Shown here one piece after another: positions 1 through 9,184 of a DNA stretch of 64,000 nucleotides (position 1 is the stretch's first letter; each line of letters begins with the position of its first letter). This DNA comes from Virgibacillus sp. NKC19-16 (GTDB taxonomy: Bacteria; Bacillota; Bacilli; Bacillales; Amphibacillaceae). A program made the position numbers and the translations under genes. Location: NCBI RefSeq assembly GCF_021560035.1, contig NZ_CP074373.1:2786001-2850000 (forward strand), read 5' to 3'. The notes below the pieces were generated by a model. The model saw only the letters and a list, made by a program, of their open reading frames with translations. It was not told where the DNA came from and did no database searches.

Positions 1-377
1 TAATAAAGTGAATAATAGGCTATCTTTCTTTCTATGTCAGTAACTTGAATAAATCCATTTTCCAAAAAATCCACTTCCCCTTCGACATCAGGGGTACCTG
101 CACCATATGATTGATATAATGTTGATTTAAATGACAGGCTTCCTTCGTCTGTAATTCGGTAGGTTTCTTTCCATGGCGTCAACTCAACGGAATGTCTCCA
201 CCCAATCGTTATTTCATCCGAGTCCCATGGCAAAAAATAAAAGGGTTCTCCTTCTCTATCCGTTAATAAAATGCCTGACTGAATCGGCATCACCATGACA
301 CCGATCCCAATCAGCAAAATAGTGAAAATTAGGATTGCTTTTTTTAGCATAGAACGCATCTTTAACGGAGATGTCAC
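1..377 (-). CDS. DUF1850 protein of a TRAP-TAXI locus (partial, C-terminus outside window)
   Basis: Reading leftwards, an open frame starts with a hydrophobic segment (KKAILIFTILLIGIGVMVM) and continues without stop to the window edge. It contains W-x-HSVE-x-TPW-x-E, which is the DUF1850 signature. DUF1850 proteins are typically encoded between the TAXI receptor and the fused TRAP permease, so the permease probably lies just outside the window. The start is uncertain. A GTG at 377 follows the TAXI stop by one base and has GGAG four bases upstream. ATG at 359 gives a more usual N-terminus but has no clear ribosome binding site. Confidence 0.75.
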   Translation of the reverse strand, partial: MTSPLKMRSMLKKAILIFTILLIGIGVMVMPIQSGILLTDREGEPFYFLPWDSDEITIGWRHSVELTPWKETYRITDEGSLSFKSTLYQSYGAGTPDVEGEVDFLENGFIQVTDIERKIAYYSLY

Positions 378-378
378 A

Positions 379-1395
379 TTACTCCGTTATACCTTGTTCT
401 TCAAAGTATCTTTCCGCACCTGGGTGAAGCGGGGCAGGAAGATTATCCAATGCTTCCTCAAGGGTGAAATCCTGGGCTGCATTATGTGTATCCCTCAATT
501 GATCAATGTTTTCAAATATTGTCTTTGTCATTGCATATACAACATCATCTGAAACATCACTATGTGTCAGCAAAACATTGTTAACCGCTATTGTTGTTAC
601 ATCTTCTTCCAAATCATATACATCTTGAGGTACGGTTGACGGGAAAAAAGCAGGATAATCCTCTTGCATTTCTAAAATTGTATCTTCATCAATTTCTACA
701 ACAACAACATCCTGTGTTGTTTGAAGTTCCAATACACCCGCATTAGGCAGGCCTGACGAGATCACAACCGCATCTATATTTCCATTTTGAATTCCTTCAA
801 CACCTTCAGAAAACGATAGAAAATCTTCATTAATATCATCGTAAGACATGCCATACGCCTCTAACACGCGCTGAGCACTAATTTCAGTTCCGGACGCCGG
901 TGCCCCAACTGCAACACTCTTCCCTGCCAAATCTTCCACTGTTTCAATACCGGAAGATTCAGTAGCTACAATTTGCAAATAGTTCGGATACATAGAGGCC
1001 AGGCTACGGATATTTTCCTGTGCGCCCTGTTCTTCAAAACTATCAATACCTTCATATGCATCCGCAGCAGTATCGCCCATAGAAAACCCAATTTCTGCGT
1101 CCCCTTGGTTAAGTGTTGTTGCATTGGCTGCAGAAGCTGCAGTAGATTGACTATTGGCATTAGCTCCTAAACTTTGAAACATTTCAGCTAAAGCACCTCC
1201 AAGCGGATAATATACGCCTGAGGAACCACCAGTTAAAATTGTAACGAATTCACCACTAAGTATTTCTTCTACACTGCCATTTTCACTATCCGTATCAGCA
1301 TCATTACTTTCTCCACCTACATCACTGTCCCCACATGCAACAAGCACAATTCCAATTGCCAACAGCAAACTAAAAATAGAAAATAGTTTTTTCAT
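379..1395 (-). CDS. TAXI family TRAP transporter solute-binding lipoprotein
   Basis: A 338-residue protein with a lipoprotein signal peptide (lipobox LVAC, Cys21), an acidic linker, then a TAXI-type periplasmic binding fold with the hallmark GGSSGVYYPLGGALAE near residue 55 and a later SGLPNAGVLEL segment. TAXI receptors deliver small organic acids, often glutamate- or dicarboxylate-like, to a fused TRAP membrane subunit. In a Gram-positive the receptor is anchored to the outer face of the membrane by the lipidated Cys. The start ATG has a strong GGAGGAGA site. The DUF1850 gene follows with almost no gap. A cre-like site lies about 150 bp upstream. The substrate cannot be told from the sequence. 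Confidence 0.93.
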   Translation of the reverse strand: MKKLFSIFSLLLAIGIVLVACGDSDVGGESNDADTDSENGSVEEILSGEFVTILTGGSSGVYYPLGGALAEMFQSLGANANSQSTAASAANATTLNQGDAEIGFSMGDTAADAYEGIDSFEEQGAQENIRSLASMYPNYLQIVATESSGIETVEDLAGKSVAVGAPASGTEISAQRVLEAYGMSYDDINEDFLSFSEGVEGIQNGNIDAVVISSGLPNAGVLELQTTQDVVVVEIDEDTILEMQEDYPAFFPSTVPQDVYDLEEDVTTIAVNNVLLTHSDVSDDVVYAMTKTIFENIDQLRDTHNAAQDFTLEEALDNLPAPLHPGAERYFEEQGITE

Positions 1396-1873
1396 TATAT
1401 CTCCTCCAACAATTTATTTTGAAATATGAATAAATAATGTTAATAGCAAAGTCCTATCTATAAAAGAAATAACATGAGAAGATTATGGCTCACCCCCAAT
1501 TTGATCTGATACTTTTTCAGCTGATATAAAATACCCGTATAGCAAGCGCTTTCAAATAACTTACTTCTCGATGACTACAGATTCTCTGGTGATTAAAAAA
1601 ATCCAACTCAAATAAGACTATAAAACTTTAAAAGTCTACTTGAACTGGATCTTATCTGTGAGTTAACTCCGGGAAGAAGTTTTTGACAGATTAGACAGAG
1701 CATTCTATTTATGCTGATCATAAGTTAATCAACATCTTACATTAAATTAAAACGTTTTTACGCTTATTAATGTTTATAATATATCATTTATTTTCAATTG
1801 TAAATAACTTTATAGATTTTTGGGAAACTTTTTTAAATATACTGCGAAATAACAACTTAATAGCGTTTACACT
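1396..1873. other. AT-rich intergenic region upstream of the TAXI gene
   Basis: A 478-base gap between the TAXI start and the lhgO stop. I see no convincing gene. It should hold the TAXI promoter, and it contains one cre-like site (1541-1554). The 1740-1860 part is very AT-rich. No clear terminator for lhgO was found. Confidence 0.5.
1541..1554 (-). promoter_or_regulatory. candidate CcpA cre site upstream of TAXI gene
   Basis: On the minus strand it reads TGAAAGCGCTTGCT, 13 of 14 matches to TGNAANCGNTNNCA. It lies about 150 bp upstream of the TAXI start. It fits catabolite repression of an organic acid importer. Confidence 0.45.
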
Positions 1874-3079
1874 TTAGATAACTACACTAACAGATCGCTG
1901 AGTAATCTGTCTCACAACTTCCTTACCTATTTCAAGTGAAGCAGTTGCAGCTGGTGAAGGTGCATTACATACATGTAAACTATTTTTCCCTTGAATAATA
2001 TGAAAATCATCAACAAGTGATCCATCACTGTTTAGAGCCTGAGCACGAACTCCAGCTGGCCCTGGTTCTAAGTCTTCTGCTTTAATTTCAGGAATTAATT
2101 GTTGCAAACTTTCTACAAATCTATTCTTGCTTACAGAACGAACCATTTCATTTACGCCTTCTTTCATATATTTACTTGCTAAATGCCAAAATCCTTTATA
2201 CCCTAGAACTTCTGTTAAATCTCTAACATTAATATCCGTTTTTTTATAGCCTTCACGTTTAAAACCCAAAACAGCATTTGGGCCTGCTTCAACCTCTCCA
2301 TCAATCATTCTGGTAAAATGAACGCCTAAAAATGGGAAATCCGGATTTGGAACAGGATAGATTAAATTTCTTACAAGATTTCTTTTTTCTTCTTTCAATT
2401 TAAAATACTCACCACGAAATGGAATGATTTTCATATCGATATGATAGCCAGCTAATTTAGCTATTCTGTCACTTTGTAATCCTGCACAGTTTATTAAAAA
2501 CTTAGTTTTATAAGAATTTTTTTCTGTTTCTATTGAAACTTCGTCGGATAGTTCATTAATCGTAAGAACTTTTTCACCACGTTTTATTTCACCATCATGT
2601 CTTTGAATAATCTCAGCAAACTTATTTGATACCATTTTATAATCAACAATACCCGCTGCTGGCACGTGTATTCCTTCAATTCCATTCACATGTGGTTCAA
2701 CTTCCAATAACTCCTCTTTATTAAGTTTATTTATAGATAAACCATTTTGTAAGCCGCGTTGGTATAAATTTTCTAGTGGTAGCTGTTCCTTTTCATTCGT
2801 AGCAACAATTACTTTACCACAAATATCACGGTCTATCTCATGTTTTCGGCAAAAGTCCACCATTGATTGACTACCTTGTTTTGCAAAACGAGCTTTAAAA
2901 CTACCAGGTTTATAATAAATACCTGAATGTATAACACCACTATTATTTCCAGTTTGATGGGTTGCGAGCTCTTTTTCCTTTTCTAGTACTAGTACTTTTT
3001 TATCGGGATATTGTTCTGTTAATGCTTTTCCCACCGATAAACCTACAATTCCTCCGCCTATAATAGTAAAATCGTACAT
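1874..3079 (-). CDS. lhgO: L-2-hydroxyglutarate oxidase family FAD enzyme
   Basis: About 401 residues. It belongs to the FAD-dependent DAO-fold LhgO group, which oxidises L-2-hydroxyglutarate to 2-oxoglutarate and feeds electrons to the quinone pool. The N-terminal FAD motif IIGGGIVGLSVG (residues 5-16) is followed by HQTGNNSGVIHSGIYY, which closely matches the Escherichia coli enzyme. A longer frame exists upstream, but I chose ATG 3079 because AAGGGAGG sits seven bases before it and homologues begin MYDF-x-IIGGG. It is separated from the upstream SDR gene by a terminator, so it is probably transcribed on its own. In this setting it may handle a 2-hydroxy diacid. Confidence 0.88.
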   Translation of the reverse strand: MYDFTIIGGGIVGLSVGKALTEQYPDKKVLVLEKEKELATHQTGNNSGVIHSGIYYKPGSFKARFAKQGSQSMVDFCRKHEIDRDICGKVIVATNEKEQLPLENLYQRGLQNGLSINKLNKEELLEVEPHVNGIEGIHVPAAGIVDYKMVSNKFAEIIQRHDGEIKRGEKVLTINELSDEVSIETEKNSYKTKFLINCAGLQSDRIAKLAGYHIDMKIIPFRGEYFKLKEEKRNLVRNLIYPVPNPDFPFLGVHFTRMIDGEVEAGPNAVLGFKREGYKKTDINVRDLTEVLGYKGFWHLASKYMKEGVNEMVRSVSKNRFVESLQQLIPEIKAEDLEPGPAGVRAQALNSDGSLVDDFHIIQGKNSLHVCNAPSPAATASLEIGKEVVRQITQRSVSVVI

Positions 3080-3194
3080 ATGAATTCCTCCCTTGTATAA
3101 ACGTAAACAATTCTTCTGGATATTTTGTCTCAAGTTGAAAATTATGTTTTATGATGAAGCAAAATCTATATTTAAAAAAAAACTGTAACCAAAA

Positions 3195-3242
3195 AGGGCT
3201 GACTCTAAAAGTTGCGCGACCTACAATATAGGAGTCAGCCCT
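3195..3242 (-). terminator. rho-independent terminator after the SDR gene
   Basis: An 11-bp perfect inverted repeat (AGGGCTGACTC / GAGTCAGCCCT) followed on the minus strand by TTTTT. It closes the SDR-FAH-LarA-like transcript. Confidence 0.85.
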
Positions 3243-3258
3243 ATTTCCATTATTCCAT

Positions 3259-4050
3259 TTATAAAGCCTTAACAAGACCACCATCAACAACAAATGATTG
3301 TCCTGTCATATAGGTGTTTGCACCCGATGAAAGGAATACTACCATTTTTGCAAATTCATCAGGACGACCATATCGGCCAATCGGAATCGAACTTTCTGTT
3401 TGCTCACGTAATTCTTCATAGGAAATATCTAATTTATCAGCTCTAGTTTGGTCAAGATCAGCAACTCGATCTGTCGCAATCCGTCCTGGGCCAACTGTGT
3501 TAATCAAAATATCATCCTTTGAAAGTTCTTGTGATAAGCTTTTAGCCAATCCTACAATCCCCGCACGAAACGTATTTGATAAAATCAAATTATCTAATGT
3601 TTGTTTAATTGATGAGGAAGCAAAATTAATAATTTTCCCTGTCCCACTTTCTCTCATATATGGCACAACTTCACGAATCAAACGAATAAAACTGAGTAAA
3701 TTTAACTCAAAAGCATTTTGCCAATCCTTATCAGAGAATTTGTCAAATTCACCCGCTGGCGGGCCTCCAGCATTATTAATTAAGACGTCAATCGTACCAT
3801 TCCATTCAACCGCAGTCGCTGCTAACTGTTTAATTGCATCAGGATTCGTGATATCGCACACTTTATAACGCACTTGTCCATTTCCAGTATTATCTTTTAT
3901 TTCTGTCACTGCTTTTTTCAATTCTTCTTCATTTCTGCTTGAAATAAGAACGTGAGCCCCCTCTTTAGCAAACTGTAATGCGGTTGCCTTACCTAAACCT
4001 TTACTCGCTGCTGTTATAATGACTGATTTACCTTTTAGTTGAAGATCCAA
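3259..4050 (-). CDS. SDR family oxidoreductase, atypical active site
   Basis: A 263-residue Rossmann protein. It has the cofactor motif TAASKGLGKA (residues 12-21), a basic SSRNEEE segment that favours NADP(H), and NNAGGPP near residue 92. The catalytic region is NFASSSIKQ followed by NLILSNTFRAGIVGLAKSL. The usual YxxxK is not present at the expected spacing after the catalytic Ser. This matches a known subgroup of 3-oxoacyl-ACP-reductase-like SDRs with a degenerate active site, so oxidoreductase activity is not certain. It is the last gene of a transcript with the FAH-fold gene (17 bp away) and the LarA-like gene. A terminator follows. Confidence 0.85.
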   Translation of the reverse strand: MDLQLKGKSVIITAASKGLGKATALQFAKEGAHVLISSRNEEELKKAVTEIKDNTGNGQVRYKVCDITNPDAIKQLAATAVEWNGTIDVLINNAGGPPAGEFDKFSDKDWQNAFELNLLSFIRLIREVVPYMRESGTGKIINFASSSIKQTLDNLILSNTFRAGIVGLAKSLSQELSKDDILINTVGPGRIATDRVADLDQTRADKLDISYEELREQTESSIPIGRYGRPDEFAKMVVFLSSGANTYMTGQSFVVDGGLVKAL

Positions 4051-4067
4051 AATAAATCTCTCCTTTT

Positions 4068-4937
4068 TTATGCCTTTAAATCATTTACTTCGTTCACCAG
4101 TGGTTTAAATCCATCGATCTCACAAGCCACTACGTCCCCTTTTCTAATAACTACAGCACCTGGTGTACCAGTAGAAATAATATCACCTGGCAGTAATGTC
4201 ATCACTTTTGAATGGAAGGATACTAGTTCCCACGGGCGAAAGGTCATATTTGACACAACATTTTTCCGATGTAGTTCACCATTTATTACTGTGGAAACTT
4301 CCAAATCATGTACATCTTCAATTTCGTTTTTTGTTACAAGCTCCGGACCAAAACTAAAGAAAGTATCAAAGCTTTTTGAACGCGTCAAATAGCGAGGGTT
4401 TCGCTGTAAAATATCTTCAGCAGTCATGTCAATAATTGTTGTATATCCAGCTACATAATTAATCGCATCTTCTTCAGAAACATCCTTACATGTCTTACCA
4501 ATAATAATCCCTAATTCTGCTTCCGCTGTAGTTCTTTCCGACTGTATTGGAATATTAATGACATCATGCGGTCCAATAATTGCTGTATCAGGTTTCATAA
4601 AACTAGCAGGTTCCGTATTTGGCGCTTTTTCACTAAGGTCTGATGCATGTTCCGTGTAATTAAGTCCGATTCCCCAGATCTTTCGAGGATGGTGATATAA
4701 CGGACCGTACGTAACCCTTTTATTTTCTAGACTTTCTACTTTTTCAAGTTCATTTTTACCTTTGCCATCAAACCAATCAGTAAGACTAGTGATCTGCCCG
4801 GATTGAATAAGTTCAAAAAGATCTGTATTCCAATCTTTACCTAACACCTCATTAATTTTTTCCAGTAAATAAACGTTTTCACCTACAACAATCGCGGCTG
4901 TCTCCACATTATTTTGTTTTACAGTTGCTACACGCAT
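4068..4937 (-). CDS. fumarylacetoacetate hydrolase family protein
   Basis: About 289 residues. The C-terminal two thirds is an FAH fold: IGLNYTEHASDL, FMKPDTAIIGP, the metal-binding EAELGIIIGK and DMTAEDILQRN, then SFHSKVMTLLPGDIISTGTPGAV. Members are divalent-metal hydrolases, hydratases or decarboxylases acting on oxo-acids such as acylpyruvates or 2-keto-3-deoxy acids. A longer frame reaches 4997, but ATG 4937 has AAGGAAGG at good spacing and gives the family N-terminus (MRVATVKQ). It sits between a LarA-like gene and an SDR, so I infer a role in cleaving or dehydrating a keto acid made by that cassette. Confidence 0.87.
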   Translation of the reverse strand: MRVATVKQNNVETAAIVVGENVYLLEKINEVLGKDWNTDLFELIQSGQITSLTDWFDGKGKNELEKVESLENKRVTYGPLYHHPRKIWGIGLNYTEHASDLSEKAPNTEPASFMKPDTAIIGPHDVINIPIQSERTTAEAELGIIIGKTCKDVSEEDAINYVAGYTTIIDMTAEDILQRNPRYLTRSKSFDTFFSFGPELVTKNEIEDVHDLEVSTVINGELHRKNVVSNMTFRPWELVSFHSKVMTLLPGDIISTGTPGAVVIRKGDVVACEIDGFKPLVNEVNDLKA

Positions 4938-4997
4938 AATATCCTTCCTTTCTACTTCAGAAACTCTATCTGTGATTTTGCGATAACAATTTTCCAC

Positions 4998-6248
4998 TCA
5001 TCTCGACAGCTTATTTTTAAGCTGCTCTCTGACAAAATCTAATTCTATTTTTCTTATAATTTCATAATCTGCCTTCTTTTCGTCCAGTTTATCTAAAACA
5101 GCGTGTGAAATGTATAAGTGGCTTAAATGAAGCGTATTCGGAATTTGAATAAGACTTATCTCTTCTTTTTCCACTTCAGGGCCTAAACTTAATAAAGCTG
5201 TTTCAATAGCTTCTTGCTCTGAAGGAAAAGTAAGCGGAAACATAACTCTTTGTAAATAAGTACTCGTAATTGCATTCATGTAGGTTGATTTTTTATCTAT
5301 TTTGTTTATCAATCTATCTGTCGTAAAATCTGCTAGGCCAATCCCATTGGCATTACCAAATGATTTTTCAGCTAAGTCTAATACAATAACACGTTTAATA
5401 TTAGGCTCTTTTGGCTCAGGTACGCCTTTTATACGCCACCTGCCAATAATATTTGGGTCAATTCCAGTCCCGCTGAAATTTTTCCCCATTTCTTCAATGA
5501 TAAGTAAATCAACGTCCTTTAGTGGTAGGGAAGACATAAGCTCCTTCGATTTCTTCAATAAAATTGACTCTTGTTCATGCCAATCTTCTATATTAATACC
5601 TTTGATAACGGAGGTTTGTTCATACCCATTTTCAACAATAGCAAGTCCCATACAGATTGTTGAGTGTTTAAGAGCATATTTTGAAATCTCAAGAATATTG
5701 TGTTCCATCCTGTTTGCGCCTTGATCATGAGCGAAACTAGCCCCTTTTTGTTTGCCAAGGCCAATGGTCACCATTTTACTTAGGCCACTTTCTACTTTCC
5801 CTCGAAAAGCAGTATGTGCTTTAATACGATTCACAACAATAATAGCCTCCGACTCATAAGCAAACTTATCCAAGTAGACCGGTAAATCTTCTGATGTTGT
5901 TCCAAGCTTTATTACTTCCATGGAAGAGCGAATTGGTGCTCCTACCGAATCCTCCGTAATCCCAAGATGGTGGAGAACTTCAATCTGTCCTTCTCTAGTT
6001 GCACCACCATGACTTCCCATAGCAGGAACAATAAACGGTCTTAGTCCTTTTTCCTTCAGATAATTCACCGTTTCCCTAAGGATTGTTACGATATTTTCGA
6101 TCCCTCTGCTACCTGCTGTTATTGCTACTTCAGCATCTTTTTTAAGCGAATTCAGCTTTTCATTGTTTTGTAATTCTTCCCGGATTGTACTTTTAAGATT
6201 AATAAGCTGTTCACCACTGAATTTTTGCTTTATTTCATATAAAATCAT
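4998..6248 (-). CDS. LarA-like (DUF2088) protein
   Basis: About 416 residues. Motifs of the lactate-racemase superfamily are visible: AITAGSRGIENI, VPAMGSHGGATREGQ, VNRIKAHTAFRGKVESGLSKM and GLGKQKGA. These correspond to the histidine/lysine-bearing core that in LarA holds the nickel-pincer nucleotide. The architecture differs from the true LarA at 34.6 kb, so racemase function is not assured. The frame extends to 6302, but ATG 6248 has AAGGGAGGTGA just upstream. It heads a probable operon with the FAH-fold and SDR genes. No larB, larC or larE is in the window. It may be a racemase or epimerase of a sugar acid or 2-hydroxyacid. Confidence 0.75.
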   Translation of the reverse strand: MILYEIKQKFSGEQLINLKSTIREELQNNEKLNSLKKDAEVAITAGSRGIENIVTILRETVNYLKEKGLRPFIVPAMGSHGGATREGQIEVLHHLGITEDSVGAPIRSSMEVIKLGTTSEDLPVYLDKFAYESEAIIVVNRIKAHTAFRGKVESGLSKMVTIGLGKQKGASFAHDQGANRMEHNILEISKYALKHSTICMGLAIVENGYEQTSVIKGINIEDWHEQESILLKKSKELMSSLPLKDVDLLIIEEMGKNFSGTGIDPNIIGRWRIKGVPEPKEPNIKRVIVLDLAEKSFGNANGIGLADFTTDRLINKIDKKSTYMNAITSTYLQRVMFPLTFPSEQEAIETALLSLGPEVEKEEISLIQIPNTLHLSHLYISHAVLDKLDEKKADYEIIRKIELDFVREQLKNKLSR

Positions 6249-6538
6249 TTTACTCACCTCCCTTATTTTCATTTTTACATAATTAGCAAAAATTTTAAAC
6301 ATATTTGAAATTAATAAACATCATGGTAGACTCTTATATTCTCTTTCTAAACTCTTCAAGGAATAAGATATACAAATATTCTAAAATGGATTCAAACAAG
6401 ATTATAAGGAAGACTAAACTCAATAATTCATAGTATTTTAATTTAATACGTTCTTCAAACCAGTTGACTCCATAAACAAGTATAACCGCCTTCAGTCTCA
6501 AAATCTATTAATCATCAACTGTTTTAATGGTATTATTG

Positions 6539-7579
6539 TTAGTGATCAACACCAAGTTCCTCGCTTATATCTCTAAGCATCTTTAAAACATTCTCAGATA
6601 TAGGAATTCCATTTACTTTTCTCTTTTCAGCAAGCGTGTATTCTATTTCTCCGGGAAGATAAATACGATCTGTTCCCTCCATCAATTCTATATTACGAAT
6701 ACCGGTGATCATCTCGTCCATACGATTTTTAAATATATTAAGCTCTTCCAATAAATCTGCCCTCATAGCAAACAAAAATTGACCTGTGTTTTGCTCTTTT
6801 TCAAAATCCTCAAACAAGCTGCCTATAAATGGCCCATATGCAGCACCAGTAAACAAAGCTGATAAAACTTCTACAAAAAAAGTGAGGCCATACCCTTTTG
6901 GACCACCCACAGGAAGCAGTAACCCATCCAAAGCCTTTTTAGGATCTGTAGTTTCTTTTCCATCTTTCGTTATAGCCCATCCGATCGGAATTTTTCTTTT
7001 CTCTTTCTCTGCAAGTACAATCTTCCCTTTCGCAACAGTTGATGTTGCCATATCAAAGACGATATTTGTATTATCCGGACCCGTAGGAATACCGTAACAA
7101 ATCGGATTTGTCCCAAAGAAAGCATCTTTCCCACCCCATGGAGCCATTACAGGTGGTGCATTTGTTAAAGCAAGTCCGATACAATCATTACTGGCTGCAT
7201 ATTCAGTATATGCAGCCATCATCCCGCCATGGTTTGAATTTCGAATCCCGACAATACCAATACCAGATTCTTTAGCTTTTTGCACAGCCAACTCCATACC
7301 CTTAGTCGCCAATGGAATGCCCATGCTATTCCCCCCATCTATTGCTGCACTTACTGGTGTTTCTTTTGTCACTTTCCATAAAAGTTCTTTATTAATGATC
7401 CCATGCTTTAATCGTTTCGTATAAACTTCCACCTTGCTTATTCCGTGTGAGTCAACACCACGTAAGTTAGCACTAACAAGGTGCGAGGCAATAGTTGCTG
7501 CCTGACTTTCATCGATTCCGCTGGCTTGAAAAATGTCCTCTATCCACCATGTAAGTTGCTGCGAATTAACCAGATGCAT
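6539..7579 (-). CDS. Ldh family (malate/L-lactate/ureidoglycolate-type) NAD(P)-dependent dehydrogenase
   Basis: A 346-residue protein of the Ldh_2 family (YlbC, AllD, YiaK type). It has the N-terminal LVSANLRGVDSHGISKVEVY, then GIVGIRNSNHGGMMAAYTEYAA, APWGGKDAFFGTNPICYGIP, and LLLPVGGPKGYGLTFFVEVLS. The conserved DSHG and NHGG histidines are kept. Family enzymes interconvert 2-hydroxy acids and 2-keto acids (malate, sulfolactate, ureidoglycolate, diketogulonate). Full length for the family. It stands as a single gene with about 360 bp upstream containing an operator-like motif at 7871-7891. Substrate not predictable from sequence. Confidence 0.88.
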   Translation of the reverse strand: MHLVNSQQLTWWIEDIFQASGIDESQAATIASHLVSANLRGVDSHGISKVEVYTKRLKHGIINKELLWKVTKETPVSAAIDGGNSMGIPLATKGMELAVQKAKESGIGIVGIRNSNHGGMMAAYTEYAASNDCIGLALTNAPPVMAPWGGKDAFFGTNPICYGIPTGPDNTNIVFDMATSTVAKGKIVLAEKEKRKIPIGWAITKDGKETTDPKKALDGLLLPVGGPKGYGLTFFVEVLSALFTGAAYGPFIGSLFEDFEKEQNTGQFLFAMRADLLEELNIFKNRMDEMITGIRNIELMEGTDRIYLPGEIEYTLAEKRKVNGIPISENVLKMLRDISEELGVDH

Positions 7580-7870
7580 TCTTTCCCCTTCCTTCTTTTT
7601 AATAATTGAATATAATTATAGTAAGAAATATAGTTTAATTAATTCTTACTTTCTGAGTAATGAATACCTCATTCTATTCATTTTTCAAACTAATTTGAGT
7701 CAGTCTTCGATGTTGTGTAACTTCTCAACCCAACTCTTGAATTTTTTTGACAAATAATACTCCAATTAATAACAGATAAACCATAGTATTCTTTATAGAT
7801 CAATATCCTAACAGAAAAATTATTTTCTAAATTTCTTAGTTATAGCTCCATTCTTTTTCATTACTATAAA

Positions 7871-7891
7871 GTATATTATATATTGTATACA
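7871..7891. promoter_or_regulatory. operator-like A/T motif with TGTATACA core, copy 1
   Basis: The palindrome TGTATACA (7884-7891) lies in a 21-base block that is identical, in inverse orientation, to 17693-17713 upstream of the second CoA-transferase operon. Shared by two functionally linked loci, it is a good candidate binding site for the FCD-GntR regulator at 11.1-11.8 kb. Confidence 0.5.
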
Positions 7892-7909
7892 TTATTAACT
7901 TTAAATTTT

Positions 7910-7929
7910 AATCCACACCTTTGTGGATT
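7910..7929. terminator. stem-loop downstream of CoA-transferase gene
   Basis: AATCCACA / TGTGGATT stem with a 4-base loop. The T-run lies on the plus strand (GGATTTTTTAAT), so as an intrinsic terminator it works better rightwards. On the minus strand, where the gene ends, it is flanked by A-rich DNA and would be weak. Confidence 0.45.
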
Positions 7930-7942
7930 TTTTAATCTTGTT

Positions 7943-9169
7943 TTATTTCTGATGTGACTTTATATCACCTGTTTTTTCATATGTCTCAACCACCCCGGCT
8001 TCTTTTAATCTATGAATATCTTCAGGATTTTTCTGTAATGTTTCTTTCAACACCTCAGTTGTATGTTGGCCGAGTAGCGGTGGCGCTGAAACAATTTGAC
8101 TAGGTGTTTCAGAAAATTTAATTGGCATTCCTGTCATCTTAACTTTCCCAGCTGTAGGATGATTCACTTCGACAAGCATTTCACGTGCCAGTACATGTTC
8201 GTCTTGATATACTTGAGCAAAGTTTAGCACAGGACCACAAGGAATACCAGCATCTTCTAATAACTGTATCCAATGATTAGTTGTTTTTTTATGAAACATT
8301 TCTTGTAGGTACGGTACTAATTGATCACGATTTAATACGCGATCCTTATTAGTCCTAAATTCAGGATTATCAATTAGAGTAGGTTCTCCTAAAGCTTGAC
8401 AGAACTTTCTCCAGAGACTATCGTTCCCAACTGCTATATTAAAGTAACCGTCATTTGATTCAAATAGTTGATATGGAACGATATTAGGATGTGCCCCTCC
8501 CTGAGGCTTCGGATTTTCCCCACTTGCGAAATAGTTCCCAGCTAAATACGTCTGCCATGAAATGATTGTATCTAGAAGTGAAACATCGATCCATTGTCCT
8601 TTTCCAGTGTCGTTTCTCGAGAGAAGTGCACTTTGAATTCCAACGATTGCCCACACTCCAGTTCCAATATCTGCGATAGAAAAACCAGCTTTAACTGGAG
8701 GTTGTCCAGGCTCTCCTGTTACACTCGTGAGCCCTCCCATTCCTTGCGCAATCACATCATAACCTGGTTTTTTTGAATATGGACCAGTCTGACCATAACC
8801 AGATATTGAAGCAAGTATGATCCCTGGGTTTACGTCTTTCAATGTTTCATAACCTATTTTAAGGCGTTCAAGCGTTCCTGGTTTAAAGTTTTCCACTACA
8901 ACGTCAGCTTCTTTCACTAAATCAAGTAATAATTCTCTTCCTTCTTCAGTTTTTAAATTAACAACTATACTCTTCTTATTACGATTTATACTAAAAAAGT
9001 ATGCGCTCTCAGTATCAAAAAAAGGGGGGCCCCAGGTCCGTGTGTCATCCCCACCAGGAGCTTCAATTTTAATAACTTCAGCTCCCATATCAGCTAAAAC
9101 CATTGTACAATAAGGACCACTTAATATTCTTGATAAATCTATTACTTTAATTCCTTCTAACGATCTCAT
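7943..9169 (-). CDS. CaiB/BaiF (class III) CoA-transferase
   Basis: A 408-residue class III CoA-transferase. The family signature is complete: KVIDLSRILSGPYCTMVLADMGAEVIKIE at the N-terminus, then NRNKKSIVVNL, VVENFKPGTLERLK, GYGQTGPYSKKPGYDVIAQGMGG, and VDVSLLDTIISWQ carrying the catalytic Asp. These enzymes move CoA between carboxylic acids such as succinate, oxalate, carnitine, itaconate or (R)-mesaconate. The SLC13 permease gene lies 15 bp upstream, followed by the carbonic-anhydrase-like and gntR genes, so the acid is probably imported by that permease and activated here. A second paralogue lies at 16.4 kb. Confidence 0.93.
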   Translation of the reverse strand: MRSLEGIKVIDLSRILSGPYCTMVLADMGAEVIKIEAPGGDDTRTWGPPFFDTESAYFFSINRNKKSIVVNLKTEEGRELLLDLVKEADVVVENFKPGTLERLKIGYETLKDVNPGIILASISGYGQTGPYSKKPGYDVIAQGMGGLTSVTGEPGQPPVKAGFSIADIGTGVWAIVGIQSALLSRNDTGKGQWIDVSLLDTIISWQTYLAGNYFASGENPKPQGGAHPNIVPYQLFESNDGYFNIAVGNDSLWRKFCQALGEPTLIDNPEFRTNKDRVLNRDQLVPYLQEMFHKKTTNHWIQLLEDAGIPCGPVLNFAQVYQDEHVLAREMLVEVNHPTAGKVKMTGMPIKFSETPSQIVSAPPLLGQHTTEVLKETLQKNPEDIHRLKEAGVVETYEKTGDIKSHQK

Positions 9170-9184
9170 TTATATACCCCTCCA

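Larger units (their letters stand above)
7580..7942. other. AT-rich intergenic region with operator-like motif and stem-loop
   Basis: A 363-base gap between the Ldh start and the CoA-transferase stop. It holds the 21-base motif at 7871-7891 that recurs before the second CoA-transferase gene, and a stem-loop at 7910-7929. I see no coding sequence. Confidence 0.5.

Noticed and set aside
3080-3133. 18-residue N-terminal extension of LhgO
   Set aside because: It would contain the ribosome binding site of the real start, and homologues begin at MYDF.
4039-4392. Plus-strand frame over the FAH gene
   Set aside because: Complement of a clear coding region, no ribosome binding site and no recognisable motif.
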